NCBI RefSeq assembly: GCF_029689925.1
Contig: NZ_CP121445.1
Span: 6,692,501-6,756,500, forward strand
DNA length: 64,000 bases
Direction of reading: 5' to 3'
DNA from: Anaerocolumna sp. AGMB13025
Lineage (GTDB): Bacteria > Bacillota > Clostridia > Lachnospirales > Lachnospiraceae
Shown: positions 1 through 7,940 of the stretch, piece after piece
How the letters are laid out: each line of letters starts with the position of its first letter
How positions within the stretch are numbered: the stretch's first letter is position 1
Made by a program: the position numbers and the translations under genes
The notes under the pieces: model-generated
Told to the model about the DNA's origin: nothing
The model's input: only the letters and a program-made list of their open reading frames with translations
The model's database searches: none

Positions 1-474
1 GGTCTTATTACAGCCTAAATAGGTGCTGTTGATATCTTTAAAAAAAACGAGATCGGGTGTTGCATCAATCATCGTTTTTAAAAATTTCTGATAATTTTTT
101 AATACCGACATATCTTTAATAATTCCGATACCCACGTCTTTTCCATGCCATCTGCCTTTATAGACCCGTGTCTCGCAGGAAATAGAATGACCTTCTTTTG
201 TTATTAACGGTATGGCGCAGTTATATGCTTTTCCCTTTCGCAGGTCCATAGAAGCCGCCAATACTTCCATATGTCTCTCTGTGGGATACAGGGTAAGTAT
301 ATTTTTTCCGAGCAGTTCTTCTTTTGTAAACCCAAACTTTTTGAGGGTGATATGGTTGGCATCCAGGATAATTCCAAATTCATCTACAATAATGACACCA
401 TCTTCAATCATATTAAACAGGGTATTTAATGTCTCAAGGGAACCATCATTACTATTTTTGTCAAAAACCGACAT
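1..474 (-). CDS. PAS-domain signalling protein (N-terminal part, cut by window edge)
   Basis: The frame is open from an ATG at 474 to the first base of the window, giving 158 residues with no stop, so the gene continues outside. Residues about 12-125 read as a PAS sensor domain, with IEDGVIIVDEFG followed by KKFGFTKEELLGKNIL. A second PAS-like start, MIDATPDLVFFKDINSTYLG, begins near residue 137, so this is a tandem-PAS sensor. The output domain (histidine kinase, GGDEF or sigma-54 activator) lies beyond the window and cannot be named. An AAGGGG sequence lies just upstream of the ATG. Confidence 0.75.
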   Translation of the reverse strand, partial: MSVFDKNSNDGSLETLNTLFNMIEDGVIIVDEFGIILDANHITLKKFGFTKEELLGKNILTLYPTERHMEVLAASMDLRKGKAYNCAIPLITKEGHSISCETRVYKGRWHGKDVGIGIIKDMSVLKNYQKFLKTMIDATPDLVFFKDINSTYLGCNKT

Positions 475-489
475 ATAAAACTACCCCTT

Positions 490-969
490 TCAAGGTACTT
501 GTTTTTCCTTCTCAAGCTTATTGCGGATTCTTAAATCCTTAAAAAATTCCTTTAATACTGCCTCACATTCCTCTTTCATAACTCCGGTAGTTAATTCTAC
601 CTGATGATTGAACTCCTCCATCTGAAGGATATTAAGAATGGAACCGGCACAGCCCGCTTTCGGATTCATGGCACCTACGATTACTTCCTTAATCCTGGCC
701 TGTACAATCGCTCCGGAACACATCTGGCAAGGTTCCAGAGTTACATACATGACACAGTCCTCCAGCCTCCAGTCTCCTACGGCTTTACTGGCCTTTTGTA
801 TGGCAATCAGTTCCGCATGGGCTAACGTGGTTTTTTTGGTATTTCTTTTATTATACCCTCTTCCAATAATTTTATCTTCATAAACAATTACACAGCCAAT
901 AGGGACTTCCCCAGCCTTTGCTGCTTTCCTGGCCTCTTTTAACGCTTCTTTCATATATTTAAAATTCAT
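490..969 (-). CDS. tadA: tRNA-specific adenosine deaminase TadA
   Basis: 159 aa, normal length for TadA. The zinc-dependent deaminase signature is complete: HAE at residues 51-53 (His ligand, catalytic Glu) and PCQMC at 80-84 (two Cys ligands). TadA converts A34 of the arginine tRNA anticodon to inosine in the cytoplasm. The basic C-terminal tail (FFKDLRIRNKLEKEKQ) is typical of bacterial TadA rather than of free-nucleoside deaminases. An AAAGGA ribosome binding site precedes the ATG. The upstream PAS gene is on the same strand 15 bases downstream of the stop, so the two may be co-transcribed. Confidence 0.93.
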   Translation of the reverse strand: MNFKYMKEALKEARKAAKAGEVPIGCVIVYEDKIIGRGYNKRNTKKTTLAHAELIAIQKASKAVGDWRLEDCVMYVTLEPCQMCSGAIVQARIKEVIVGAMNPKAGCAGSILNILQMEEFNHQVELTTGVMKEECEAVLKEFFKDLRIRNKLEKEKQVP

Positions 970-1138
970 TTCATGTTCCTTTATGTTTAATCATAAATTA
1001 GTGTAAAAGTCGTATCAATATACTCAGAATAAATAATAGACGAAATTCTTTTAATCTGCTATATTAATCTTAACACGAAGTATGCCAATAGGCAATGTAT
1101 AAATGCCCCTATTAAAGGTACAGAAGGGATATAAGTTG

Positions 1139-1834
1139 ATGGAAATACATGGTTTTGTAAAAACTACATTACTGGATTACCCGGGACACTTAGCTGCTAC
1201 CATATTCACAGGAGGCTGTAATTTCCGCTGCCCTTTCTGCCATAATGCCTCCCTGGTACTCTCTCCCGCCGCACAGCCAGTCTTTGACGAGGCGGAAGTT
1301 TTTAATACCCTGCGTAAAAGAACCGGAATATTAGAAGGTGTCTGTATCACAGGGGGAGAACCTACCCTCTATTCCGGCTTAGCGGAATTCATAGGCAGAA
1401 TCAAGGATCTTGGTTATCTTGTAAAACTGGATACAAACGGGAATAATCCTCATATAATAAAAGAATTAGTAAAGAACGGATATCTGGACTATGTGGCCAT
1501 GGATATTAAAAATTCCAGGGTCAACTACGGTTTGTCAAACGGGCTCTCAGACTTTGATACCAGACGTGTGGAGGAAAGCGTGTCCTTCCTTCTCTCCGGT
1601 ACTGTGGAGTATGAGTTTCGGACTACTGTAGTTAGGGAACATCACACCAGGGAGGACATGTTAGAAATCGGTAAATGGTTAGAAGGTGCCAGCGCTTATT
1701 TCCTTCAGCCTTATAAAGACAGCGAGGATGTAATTCTGTCCGGGCTGACGGCCCCTTCAAAAACAGATATGTCTTCCTATAAAGATCTGCTAAAACCCTA
1801 TATTCAGAATGTTCAGATACGCGGCATGGATTAA
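1139..1834 (+). CDS. Radical-SAM activating protein, NrdG2-like (anaerobic RNR activase family)
   Basis: 231 aa from the ATG at 1139. An ATG at 1103 is in frame, but the GAAGGGA ribosome binding site sits directly before 1139. The radical-SAM cluster motif CxxxCxxC is C27, C31, C34 (GGCNFRCPFCHNA), followed by a glycine-rich SAM-binding stretch (CITGGEPTL). The opening sequence, IHGFVKTTLLDYPG, is the signature of the longer NrdG2-type activases annotated as anaerobic ribonucleotide reductase activators. This is a second activase-like gene in the window. The canonical nrdG is next to nrdD at 14780, so this one may serve another glycyl-radical enzyme. The true substrate is unknown. Confidence 0.8.
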   Translation: MEIHGFVKTTLLDYPGHLAATIFTGGCNFRCPFCHNASLVLSPAAQPVFDEAEVFNTLRKRTGILEGVCITGGEPTLYSGLAEFIGRIKDLGYLVKLDTNGNNPHIIKELVKNGYLDYVAMDIKNSRVNYGLSNGLSDFDTRRVEESVSFLLSGTVEYEFRTTVVREHHTREDMLEIGKWLEGASAYFLQPYKDSEDVILSGLTAPSKTDMSSYKDLLKPYIQNVQIRGMD

Positions 1835-1878
1835 TACGCTTACTTTATTTTTAGGAAAGCAGCTGGGAGAATAATATT

Positions 1879-2436
1879 ATGCAGATGACTTATCAAACCG
1901 AACGCCTTACCTTAACTATTTTGCATCCAAATGAAGCAGATAAAGTTTTGGCTTTTTACGAAAATAATAAAGAACACTTTGAACCCTGGGAACCGGAGCG
2001 GGATCCGAATTTTTATACCCTCCCTTATCAACGGCTTTCCCTGTCGATAGAGTATAACCTTATGTTACAGTCCAAGCTGCTTCGGTATTGGGTATTTCAC
2101 AAAGAAAAACCGGGCACTATTATAGGTTCTGTCAATTTTTACAATATGATAAAAGGTTCCTATTATACCTGCCAGCTGGGATATAAATTTGACCAGTACC
2201 ATACCGGCAATGGGTACGCGGTTGAGAGTATTTTAGCCGCCATGGAAATCTTGTTCTCCGATCACAAAATTCACCGGATTGAAGCTAATATTATGCCTGC
2301 AAATTTACGTTCCATCCACCTGATTGAAAAGCTGGGCTTTGGTTATGAAGGTCTTTCAAAATCCAGTATCCACATCAACAACAAGTGGGAGGACCATGCC
2401 AGATATGCCTATATTAATACAGCTTTTGAAGATTAG
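1879..2436 (+). CDS. GNAT N-acetyltransferase, RimJ/RimL type
   Basis: 185 aa. The fold is recognisable from TERLTLTILHPNEADKVLAFYENN at the N-terminus (the RimJ/RimL-like opening) and the acetyl-CoA-binding region YKFDQYHTGNGYAVESILAAMEILF. The end, HRIEANIMPANLRSIHLIEKLGF, is the classic GNAT motif in which a neighbouring Asn/Arg/Ser contacts CoA. Such enzymes acetylate N-terminal amines of ribosomal proteins or small amines; the substrate cannot be read from sequence. A GGGAGA sequence lies upstream of the ATG. The gene follows the radical-SAM gene by 44 bases on the same strand and ends before a strong hairpin. Confidence 0.85.
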   Translation: MQMTYQTERLTLTILHPNEADKVLAFYENNKEHFEPWEPERDPNFYTLPYQRLSLSIEYNLMLQSKLLRYWVFHKEKPGTIIGSVNFYNMIKGSYYTCQLGYKFDQYHTGNGYAVESILAAMEILFSDHKIHRIEANIMPANLRSIHLIEKLGFGYEGLSKSSIHINNKWEDHARYAYINTAFED

Positions 2437-2459
2437 AACAACGGCTATATAATGAAGCA

Positions 2460-2501
2460 GAGTGCCGAAGGCCATGTTTTATGCATGGGCTTTCGGCACT
2501 C
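2460..2501 (+). terminator. Hairpin after the acetyltransferase gene
   Basis: Inverted repeat with arms AGTGCCGAAGGCCATG and CATGGGCTTTCGGCACT and a 7-nt loop, starting 24 bases after the stop codon. There is no clear U-run after it, so it may be a stabilising 3' hairpin rather than a full intrinsic terminator. A similar GTGCCG stem occurs at 26861-26947. Confidence 0.5.
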
Positions 2502-2535
2502 AAACTATAGTCCTTATATGAAAAAGGGTTATAAA

Positions 2536-2681
2536 ACCTGGGCTTTAGAATCAGGATTGTATTTTGTAAAAATTTTGTTCCAAGATCGCGCGAATATGCG
2601 GCTGCATTCTCTTTCTTGCAGCCATTCGCGCATACTTTCCACAAAATTTTTACAAAATACAATCCCGATTCACTCCCAGGT
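2536..2681. repeat. 146-bp imperfect palindrome (family C) between convergent genes
   Basis: The arms pair over nearly the whole length. The outer arms ACCTGGG and CCCAGGT are followed by a 25-nt near-perfect stretch beginning GGATTGTATTTTGTAAAAAT on the left, with its complement on the right. The inner stem is GCGCGAAT..GGCTGCA against TGCAGCCATTCGCGC, with a 10-nt pyrimidine loop (TTCTCTTTCT). It is far longer than a terminator. It resembles the palindromes at 41467 and 45585 in size class and setting, but not in sequence. It lies between a plus-strand gene ending at 2436 and a minus-strand gene ending at 2748. The rest of this 311-base gap holds only the hairpin at 2460. Confidence 0.85.
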
Positions 2682-2747
2682 AATTTAATCTATGGATTTG
2701 CAACAGCCCCTAGCGCTGTCACAACTGTCACGATAGAATCCTTATCT

Positions 2748-4307
2748 TTAATTCAGGGTAATTGGTATATACCAATAGCCAAACTCCCCAGTTCTCTGGG
2801 TTTTTCTTTTCACACATTTAAAATTCTCAAAGCCAAACATTTTTGCCATGAATTTTTCGCGGTTATGATAAATCCCAGGAACTCCAAGTATGTAATTGAA
2901 CCCGTTTTTGTCGTTGATTCTTGCAAAGATTAAATGGCGGTAGCTGTAATATCCATGGAGCAGGAAGCTGTTATTCCCCAGCAGCCAGGCTTCCACAGGG
3001 AATAAACCAATATCCTGGGGTTCAATTCTTACACACCAGGCGATTTCATTGTCTTCAAAAGGATACATTCTGGGATAACTGCGATAAATTCTCTTGGCTA
3101 AGGGATGATCTTCAAAAAAGGGTTGCTGCTTATCGCTGTTTCTTTGACCATCTTCTGAGTCGGCCTCAAACTGGGTATCTGGATTTTCTGCTATTGGCTG
3201 TTCTTCTGGACTGCCGTTTTCCTCTAAGTCTTTTGTTATTTGCTCATAAAGACTCTGGGCATTCTGATCTGTTTCTGTATTATCCCCTATGACCTCATCT
3301 TCTCCGGTCTCATAATCATAATAATGAAAACCGTCCTCCAGGGTTTCGGGCTCCTTATATGGTTCCGGCTCCTTAATCGGCTCCGGCTCACTAATTGGCT
3401 CTGGTTCATTACTCGGTTCTGATGCTCTAACTGCTTCCGATTCTTTCACTGCTTCTGTTTCACTGGCTGGCTCTGTTCCCGCAAAGGGATGTCTTAAGTC
3501 CTCGTTCGAATTTTGCCCTGTGCCTCCTGCTATTCTTTCTTGTTCCTTCGTTATATCCTGCTCTTTTGAGGAATTTTCTCCTAATTTGGCACTATCAATT
3601 TTATGTAAATCTTCTTTTATTTTGGAAGCATCAATTTTAAATAAATCGTCTTCCTCATCTTTGACAGACTTTCTAATCTTATAATAATCGTCCTTCCGGT
3701 CGTTGAATACTTCCCCTTCCTTTAGGTCACTCTGGTCATCTAGTTCGATTATGTTTTCCTGATGGTTCCGTTCACTATGTCTGTCCGTATTTTTAAAAAT
3801 CAACTGTATAATATTGTCCGGGACATCATCTTCCGCCTCTTCTTTTTGACTGGCAGCCGGTGCGGGCCGTTCTGCTGTCACGGTAGCAGCCTTAATATCT
3901 CTGTCCTGCCCTTTACTGTCAATTCCGGCAATCATTTTAAGTGTTATGGGAACATCATCCCAGGCGGTAGCAAAAAACTTTCTTTCCGAAAGATATAAAA
4001 CAATCCCTCCCATGTCCTCAATTCCATATTCGGAATTCATGATATGCCTGGAATCCGTTACGGTTTTATAATCTCCGGTTCCGTTTTTCACCAAAATGTT
4101 ACCAAGTAAAATCCCCGCCAGCCCTTCTTTATTTCTTCTAAATATATATACCTGCAACTCTTTATCATTTAAACTGGGGGCTGCTATATGGAGGGTATAT
4201 TTGCACTGTCCATTCCGGGCTTCTACTCTGGCATATCCTACATTATTCTTTTTCATGCCGTCTTCATAATTATAAATGTATGAAACTAATCTTTTATAGT
4301 CAGGCAT
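2748..4307 (-). CDS. Uncharacterised Lachnospiraceae-type protein with acidic Pro/Glu-rich linker
   Basis: 519 aa, no signal peptide or membrane segment. Three zones are visible. An N-terminal folded domain (about 1-140) contains GYARVEARNGQCKYTLHI and ends at a beta-rich stretch. A long charged, low-complexity linker (about 145-395) includes repeated SEPEPI, KEPEPY and KEPETL units. A conserved-looking C-terminal domain (about 400-519) is rich in aromatic residues (HPLAKRIYRSYPRMYPFEDN, PVEAWLLGNNSFLLHGYYSY, KNGFNYILGVPGIYHNREKF). I believe families with this layout occur in Lachnospiraceae, but I cannot name a function. The gene appears monocistronic. Confidence 0.75.
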   Translation of the reverse strand: MPDYKRLVSYIYNYEDGMKKNNVGYARVEARNGQCKYTLHIAAPSLNDKELQVYIFRRNKEGLAGILLGNILVKNGTGDYKTVTDSRHIMNSEYGIEDMGGIVLYLSERKFFATAWDDVPITLKMIAGIDSKGQDRDIKAATVTAERPAPAASQKEEAEDDVPDNIIQLIFKNTDRHSERNHQENIIELDDQSDLKEGEVFNDRKDDYYKIRKSVKDEEDDLFKIDASKIKEDLHKIDSAKLGENSSKEQDITKEQERIAGGTGQNSNEDLRHPFAGTEPASETEAVKESEAVRASEPSNEPEPISEPEPIKEPEPYKEPETLEDGFHYYDYETGEDEVIGDNTETDQNAQSLYEQITKDLEENGSPEEQPIAENPDTQFEADSEDGQRNSDKQQPFFEDHPLAKRIYRSYPRMYPFEDNEIAWCVRIEPQDIGLFPVEAWLLGNNSFLLHGYYSYRHLIFARINDKNGFNYILGVPGIYHNREKFMAKMFGFENFKCVKRKTQRTGEFGYWYIPITLN

Positions 4308-4468
4308 ACTTAAACTCCCTTGCTTTCCCGTGCCTGATTGTACAGACTTGTTATAAGGTACAACCTTGCACTGATATACTTATAGTAATTATATTCCTGT
4401 TTTATAAATATATGACAAAGCTTGGATTAGTTTTCATGTGAGCAGTCTTGTAATTATCCGTAATCCGG

Positions 4469-5251
4469 TTATTCCGTAAACTGTCCGGTCCTTCCCATTT
4501 TATAAGCAAGTTCTATTATCTCTGTTTCCTCTTTGGTCATAGGTCTGCCGTACATTTTCTCAAATTGTTTCAGCAGCTTATCATAGTTTATGGTTTTCTT
4601 ATGAGACCTTTTTACAGGGCTTACATCCGTGTACTCATAAACGTCAGGGATCAAGGAAGGACTGTAGATTTTTCTAAATATCTGGGCAGTGTAAATGGCG
4701 TCATTACCGGCATCATGAAAATCAACCGATAAGGGTATCTCCAGTAACTCTGCCGTTGTCTGCAAACCAATAAGTTTCTTGTCCGACAGGTTTAAGTAAG
4801 CTGGCACATAGGACTGTATGTTAAGATATTGTTTTGGTATCAGACCAGTATCCAGACGGTGGTATCCTGCATTCTTGTACAATACATTTAAGTCAGACAT
4901 TCCCCAGACGCAAAGGATTGCATCCGTCCCCCCGATAAACTCAAGAAATGACAGGTATGCCAGGGTAAAGGGAACCCCGTCATTTAGCTGTTCTGTGGTT
5001 ATGCCGGTAAGCTCCGTTACAAAAGAGCTTACTTCTTTATAAATCACAGGCTTTACATACCTGTTAAAGGTTCCTGTGGTTTTGAGTTTTTCGTCAAGCT
5101 TTACTGCACCAATCTGGATAATTTCATAAGGAAACCCGGATCTGGTCTCCGGATTTACTGCAAGAATCTCATTCTTCCAGTTCAGGTGTTTATTCTCCTG
5201 CAAAGACGGCAGATCCTGATTAAATTCTAAATCGAATACTATGTAATTCAT
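4469..5251 (-). CDS. 3'-5' exonuclease of the DEDDh (RNase T / DnaQ / KapD) superfamily
   Basis: 260 aa. Exonuclease motif I is FDLEFN (D7 and E9, metal ligands). Motif III is FHDAGNDAIYTA near residue 178, with the His and Asp of the DEDDh class. The fold is the compact exonuclease domain alone, without polymerase or helicase. The family includes KapD, which inhibits the KinA sporulation pathway in Bacillus, and RNase T. Either could be meant, so I only claim the nuclease fold. A basic helical tail (SPVKRSHKKTINYDKLL) extends the C-terminus. It is transcribed in the same direction as the yqeY-like and ABC-F genes upstream. Confidence 0.82.
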   Translation of the reverse strand: MNYIVFDLEFNQDLPSLQENKHLNWKNEILAVNPETRSGFPYEIIQIGAVKLDEKLKTTGTFNRYVKPVIYKEVSSFVTELTGITTEQLNDGVPFTLAYLSFLEFIGGTDAILCVWGMSDLNVLYKNAGYHRLDTGLIPKQYLNIQSYVPAYLNLSDKKLIGLQTTAELLEIPLSVDFHDAGNDAIYTAQIFRKIYSPSLIPDVYEYTDVSPVKRSHKKTINYDKLLKQFEKMYGRPMTKEETEIIELAYKMGRTGQFTE

Positions 5252-5347
5252 ATAATCCCTTTCTGGTCTTTTCTTTTATCCTTTTGATTTTATCCTTAGG
5301 TTTCAACCTGTGGTTTTATCTTTTCTTTGGTCCCCGTCTAAATATTC

Positions 5348-5797
5348 TTATGCCTGAAATAACCCCGCAACTATATCATTAACCAGTTTGCCATCCGCTT
5401 TTCCCTTCACTTTCGGCATTAATTCCTTCATGATTTTTCCTTTGTCCTTTGCTGTGGGCTCTGTTATGGAAAGGTCATTAAGTACCTGGTTTATTACTTG
5501 CTTTATTTCCTCCTCGGACATGAACTGGGGAGCAAACTCATTGAGTACAGCAATTCTCATATTGCATTCCTCAATAATATCGGTTCTATCCGCTGGTGCG
5601 GATTCAAGAGTTTCTTTTAACTGCTTGATTTCTTTTACTACAACTGCATTTTCTTCTTCCTCGGTTAAATCTTCCCGCTTATCAATGGCAACATTCTTAA
5701 GGGCGGTAAGGAGTGCCGACAGGGCATCCTTTCTTCCTTTATCACCTGCCTTCATAGCTTTTACCATTTCTGCTCTTACTAGTTCAATCTTGGTCAT
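5348..5797 (-). CDS. GatB/YqeY-domain protein
   Basis: 149 aa, the standard length of free-standing YqeY proteins. It is mostly helical with the typical opening KAMKAGDKGRKDALSALLTALKN and the C-terminal segment DKGKIMKELMPKVKGKADGK, related to the tRNA-binding tail of the GatB amidotransferase subunit. The role is thought to concern tRNA or amidotransferase function but is not firmly established. The start is fixed by a GGAGGTAAACAAT leader before the ATG. The gene follows the ABC-F gene by 33 bases, so they probably share a transcript. Confidence 0.88.
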   Translation of the reverse strand: MTKIELVRAEMVKAMKAGDKGRKDALSALLTALKNVAIDKREDLTEEEENAVVVKEIKQLKETLESAPADRTDIIEECNMRIAVLNEFAPQFMSEEEIKQVINQVLNDLSITEPTAKDKGKIMKELMPKVKGKADGKLVNDIVAGLFQA

Positions 5798-5830
5798 ATT
5801 GTTTACCTCCTGATATTTGATTATTAGTTT

Positions 5831-7672
5831 TTATTTATTTTTGGCATTCTCAATCTGTTCTGCCAGATCATTTAAATACACCCATCGGTCCATTTTCTCT
5901 TCCAATTGCTGTTCCAGTTCTTCTTTTTTAGCCATTAAATCATTTAATTTTGAATAATTACTGGCTTCTTTTGCTATATCTACTTCAAGCAGTGCTATAC
6001 TGTCCTCTAAACCGGCTATGACATTATCTATTTCATCATATTCCTTTTGCTCATGATATGAGAATTTTAATTTAACTTCTCTTTGCCGTCCTCTGTCAGA
6101 GGCGTCGCTATTCTTACCCGCGGCACTATTCTTTGACGGGGTATCACTGCTCTTGTTCGAATCACTGATACCTTCTGCTTTTTCCTTTCGGGCTTCATTT
6201 TCTTTATAATCAGAAAACCCGCCTTCATACTGGGTAATCACTCCCTTTCCTTCAAAGGCAAAGATACGGTTTACGACACGGTCCAAAAAATACCTGTCAT
6301 GGGATACGGTCAGCACAATACCATCATAGCTGTCCAGATAATCCTCCAGTATGGTTAAGGTCTGGATATCCAAATCATTGGTAGGTTCATCCAGTATCAG
6401 TACATTCGGGGCTTCCATTAAGACCTTAAGCAGATATAGCCTTCTTCTCTCTCCGCCGGATAACTTAGCTATCTGGGAATACTGCATAGCCCCTGTAAAT
6501 AAAAACCGTTCAAGCATCTGGGACGCGCTGGCACTTCCTTCGCTGGTTTCTATATATTCTGCCACATTCCTAATATATTCAATCACCTTAAGGTTCTGAT
6601 CCATATATTCATTTTCCTGGGAAAAATATCCGATTTTAACGGTTTCCCCGGTTATAACCTGACCTTCGTCCGGTTCTACATACCCGGTTATAATCTTAAG
6701 AAGGGTGGTTTTACCACTGCCATTCGGACCCACAATGCCTAGTCTGTCATTCTTTAACATAATGTAGTTAAAATCCTTAATCAGTACTTTCTCTCCAAAG
6801 GCTTTGCTTATATGTTCAATTTCTACGGTCTTTTTACCTAGTCTTGAGGATAACGCATTTAATTCCACTGACTTATCCTTTTCTAGGACTTTTCTGTCCC
6901 TTAATTCCTCAAACCTTTGTATATGGGCCTTTTGCTTGGTGGAACGGGCTCTTGCACCACGCATCATCCATTCTAAGTCCATGCGGTACAGGCTTTTTTT
7001 CTTTCTCTCGCTGGCCTGCTCCATATCTTCTCTTTCCGCTTTTAACTGTAAGAATTTAGTGTAGTTCGCTGCATAGGTATAAAGGTTTCCCTTATCTATT
7101 TCCACAATTTTATTCGTTACCTTATCCAGGAAATAACGGTCATGGGTTACCATAATAAAGGCACCCTGATATTTACTTAGATAGTCCTCCAGCCATTCTG
7201 CCATTTCATTATCCAGGTGGTTGGTAGGCTCGTCCAGAACCAGAATCTGTGCAGGGGTTAAAAGGGTCCTCACTAAAGCGACCCTCTTTTTCTGTCCGCC
7301 GGATAAGGTATCCACCCTGCCGTTATACTCTTCTAACCCAAGCTTTACAAGCATGGTTTTGGCTTCCCCTTCTAAGTTCCGGTACTCTTCGGCTGCTTTT
7401 TTACCGGTAATGACGTTCTCAAGGATTGTAAGGTCCTCTGAAAAGACAGGGGTCTGGGCCAGATATTCCACCCGGACGGTTTTACCTTTCGTCACACTGC
7501 CCTCATCCGGTTCTTCCAGACCCGCTATCATTTTTAACAAAGTGGATTTACCGGTACCGTTGATACCAATGACACCGATTTTATCCCCTTCCCCAATTCC
7601 CAGGGTTACGCGGTCAAATAATACTTTATCGGTAAAGCTTTTGCTCATCTTTTCTATATTTAACAAATTCAT
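5831..7672 (-). CDS. ABC-F family ATPase, Uup-like
   Basis: 613 aa with two ABC domains and no membrane segments, the mark of ABC-F translation factors. Walker A motifs are at 36-44 (GINGTGKST) and 315-323 (GPNGSGKTT). ABC signatures are at 123-130 (LSGGQKKR) and about 404 (LSGGERRR). The linker between the domains carries LEWMMRGARARSTKQKAHI, characteristic of Uup-type members. A charged coiled-coil tail (about 545-613) follows a low-complexity Ser/Lys/Asp hinge. Known ABC-F proteins bind the ribosomal E-site. Uup itself is linked to DNA repair and ribosome function. There is no sign of the antibiotic-resistance subfamily, but that needs phylogeny. Confidence 0.9.
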   Translation of the reverse strand: MNLLNIEKMSKSFTDKVLFDRVTLGIGEGDKIGVIGINGTGKSTLLKMIAGLEEPDEGSVTKGKTVRVEYLAQTPVFSEDLTILENVITGKKAAEEYRNLEGEAKTMLVKLGLEEYNGRVDTLSGGQKKRVALVRTLLTPAQILVLDEPTNHLDNEMAEWLEDYLSKYQGAFIMVTHDRYFLDKVTNKIVEIDKGNLYTYAANYTKFLQLKAEREDMEQASERKKKSLYRMDLEWMMRGARARSTKQKAHIQRFEELRDRKVLEKDKSVELNALSSRLGKKTVEIEHISKAFGEKVLIKDFNYIMLKNDRLGIVGPNGSGKTTLLKIITGYVEPDEGQVITGETVKIGYFSQENEYMDQNLKVIEYIRNVAEYIETSEGSASASQMLERFLFTGAMQYSQIAKLSGGERRRLYLLKVLMEAPNVLILDEPTNDLDIQTLTILEDYLDSYDGIVLTVSHDRYFLDRVVNRIFAFEGKGVITQYEGGFSDYKENEARKEKAEGISDSNKSSDTPSKNSAAGKNSDASDRGRQREVKLKFSYHEQKEYDEIDNVIAGLEDSIALLEVDIAKEASNYSKLNDLMAKKEELEQQLEEKMDRWVYLNDLAEQIENAKNK

Positions 7673-7940
7673 TTTTATAACTCCTTTTGGTAAGCTGATA
7701 AACCAGTGCTTGCATGGATGACGTTACGGCTAGTCCTGGACATGTTGTCAGTGACCAAAAAACAGACTACTATAAAGCCAACTACTATTTTAACACAGGT
7801 TTATTACCTTAACAATTATATATTTCAGTTTGTTTCAGCTGAGCATCCTTGATAGGGAGTATTACTTAGCTTTACCCTTCTTATACGATAAATTTTCATT
7901 TTATAGAAACAGTTATTCTTTTACTGTTAATTCTTTTGCG

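Noticed and set aside
2616-2933. 105-codon plus-strand frame
   Set aside because: It runs across the family-C palindrome and into the antisense of the well-supported 519-aa gene.
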